From Polaromonas sp. A23 (GTDB lineage: Bacteria; Pseudomonadota; Gammaproteobacteria; Burkholderiales; Burkholderiaceae_C), in the NCBI RefSeq assembly GCF_002001015.1, contig NZ_MUNO01000022.1, positions 62,001 to 126,000 of the forward strand: a stretch of DNA of 64,000 nucleotides, written 5' to 3'. The position numbers were made by a program, and so were the translations under genes. The stretch's first letter is position 1, and each line of letters begins with the position of its first letter. Below the pieces are notes generated by a model. It had not been told where the DNA came from. It worked only from the letters and a program-made list of their open reading frames with translations, and searched no databases. Shown piece after piece: positions 63,142 to 64,000 of this stretch.

Positions 63142-63732
63142 ATGATACTGAGTAAATTCAACCGTTTTAGCCGTCTGGGCACTGGCCTCCTGTTGCTGGG
63201 CAGCGCGCTGGCCTATGCGCAAAGCGAATCCGTGCTCATCAAGCGGGCGGCAGAACTGCGCGAAGCGCCGGGCGAAAATTCACGTAGCCTGGCCGCTCTG
63301 GCCGTGCGCACCCCGGTCACCCGTTCAGGCGCACGCCAGGGAGCGTGGATCCAGGTGCGCACCGCCGAGGGCGCCAGCGGCTGGGTTCACATGTTTGATG
63401 TGGCTTCCACCACCGGCACTGTGTCCAGCGCCGGTACGGGTGCACTGCGCGGGCTGACCAGCTTTTTCAACAAGGGCAGCGCCCAGGGCGGAACCACCAC
63501 GGCGACATCTACCGTCGGTATTCGCGGGCTGGGCGCTGAAGACCTGGCCCGCGCGCAGCCGGACATGGCTGCCGTGGCGCAGGCCGATGGCTTGCGGCAG
63601 GACGCCGACCAGGCACGCCAGTTCGCCGCCGGCGCCGCGCTGTCCAGCCGTACGGTGGAGGCCCTGCCGACACCGGCACCCGTGCAAGCCCCAGCGCAAA
63701 GTACCAATCCTGGCAGCGGCAACTTCAATTAA
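63142..63732 (+). CDS. Secreted SH3-like domain protein
   Basis: This 196-aa exported protein has a signal peptide ending near AYAQ (about residue 27). A bacterial SH3 (SH3_3-type) domain follows (about 30-90) with ELREAPGENSRSLAALAV and GWVHMFDV. The C-terminal half is low-complexity, rich in Ala, Gln and Thr. GGAGGTGAT lies just before the ATG, an unusually strong ribosome-binding site. It is followed 15 bp later by another secreted protein and probably forms an operon with it. SH3 domains of this kind bind peptidoglycan. Confidence 0.85.
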   Translation: MILSKFNRFSRLGTGLLLLGSALAYAQSESVLIKRAAELREAPGENSRSLAALAVRTPVTRSGARQGAWIQVRTAEGASGWVHMFDVASTTGTVSSAGTGALRGLTSFFNKGSAQGGTTTATSTVGIRGLGAEDLARAQPDMAAVAQADGLRQDADQARQFAAGAALSSRTVEALPTPAPVQAPAQSTNPGSGNFN

Positions 63733-63747
63733 CAAGCAGGAGCCACC

Positions 63748-64000
63748 ATGAACCCGCAATATCTTCTGACCCGCGCGGCCTGCCTGCCGTTTGCCCTTGC
63801 TGTTGCACTGGCCTGCGCTCCGGCGCAGGCCCAGGATGTCGGCAAGACCCTGAATATCCTGGGCTCTATTTTTCGCCAGGCTGCGCCCGCCGAAGCGCCG
63901 GCGCAGCAACCCGCCTCACCAGCGGGAATGCTCGGCAACTTGATGGGTGCCAACCTGGCACCGGGGGGCGGCAATGCTGCACGTGCTGGTGACTTGATCG
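63748..64000 (+). CDS. Secreted protein of unknown function, cut by the window end
   Basis: An ATG with AGGAG five bases upstream opens a frame that runs to the window edge (84 codons). It has a signal peptide (LLTRAACLPFALAVALACAP, ending AQAQ near residue 29) and a stretch rich in Ala, Pro and Gly. No family can be named from this fragment. In related genomes an SH3 protein is often followed by an M48 peptidase gene, so this may be the start of an intervening or related gene. Confidence 0.7.
   Translation, partial: MNPQYLLTRAACLPFALAVALACAPAQAQDVGKTLNILGSIFRQAAPAEAPAQQPASPAGMLGNLMGANLAPGGGNAARAGDLI

Overview
The window looks like chromosomal DNA of a betaproteobacterium of the order Burkholderiales, most likely Comamonadaceae close to Polaromonas or Rhodoferax. 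This is inferred from the high GC content, gene orders typical of the group (livHMGF; rarA-lolA-ftsK-crp/fnr-trxB; rpmB-rpmG; ribF-ileS-lspA) and a family of short palindromic repeats that I associate with this family. No rRNA, tRNA, phage, insertion sequence or CRISPR array was seen.

Layout. 1-7776: a two-partner secretion pair, a TpsB pore cut by the window edge and a 2250-residue TpsA exoprotein with 14 tandem YDG-type repeats. 8255-11431: a secreted HExxH metalloprotease-like protein, a nucleotide-sugar epimerase-like SDR, and a ferredoxin-fused flavin reductase. 11432-12084: a repeat-rich non-coding stretch. 12085-16824: an orphan Bug/TctC binding protein and a branched-chain amino-acid ABC transporter (livHMGF) without its binding protein. 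17085-23488: core genes (rarA, lolA, ftsK, a Crp/Fnr regulator, trxB). 23750-30987: ribosomal proteins L28/L33, a fatty-acid desaturase, an RsmB-type rRNA methyltransferase, an M48 protease, a DUF1653 protein and prfC. 31278-33125: a 7TMR-DISM receptor with a degenerate GGDEF domain. 33267-38585: ACC deaminase (acdS), a coupled small gene, its Lrp-type regulator, a second Lrp regulator and a divergent homodimeric 2-oxo-acid dehydrogenase E1. 38600-46635: purN, an MFS transporter, a paired acyl-CoA dehydrogenase operon, a lipoprotein hydrolase, two HNH proteins and ribF. 46749-53246: ileS-lspA, a Na/Pi cotransporter and a Bcr/CflA exporter. 53243-59352: a Nudix hydrolase, a DUF1800/DUF1501 pair, a quinone oxidoreductase and an SMP-30-like protein. 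59606-62193: a COG4315 secreted protein and a two-gene haem/membrane operon behind an FNR-type promoter. 62311-64000: an SDR, an SH3 protein and a truncated secreted protein.

Most interesting points. (1) A dispersed palindromic repeat of about 55-60 bp occurs at least eight times; three copies lie inside coding sequences (rarA, the 2-oxo-acid dehydrogenase E1, the Nudix gene) and are read through in frame, as in Rickettsia palindromic elements. (2) acdS, which yields 2-oxobutyrate, sits beside an AceE/MdeB-like E1 with its own divergent Lrp gene, suggesting an ACC-to-propionyl-CoA module; the acdS-acdR block is flanked by a 78-bp direct repeat derived from the 3' end of that Lrp gene. (3) An ethylbenzene-dehydrogenase-type haem protein and a DUF2231-like membrane protein form a coupled operon behind an almost ideal class II FNR/ANR promoter, with no molybdenum subunit nearby. 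(4) About 300 bp inside ileS has clearly lower GC, suggesting a recombinant patch.
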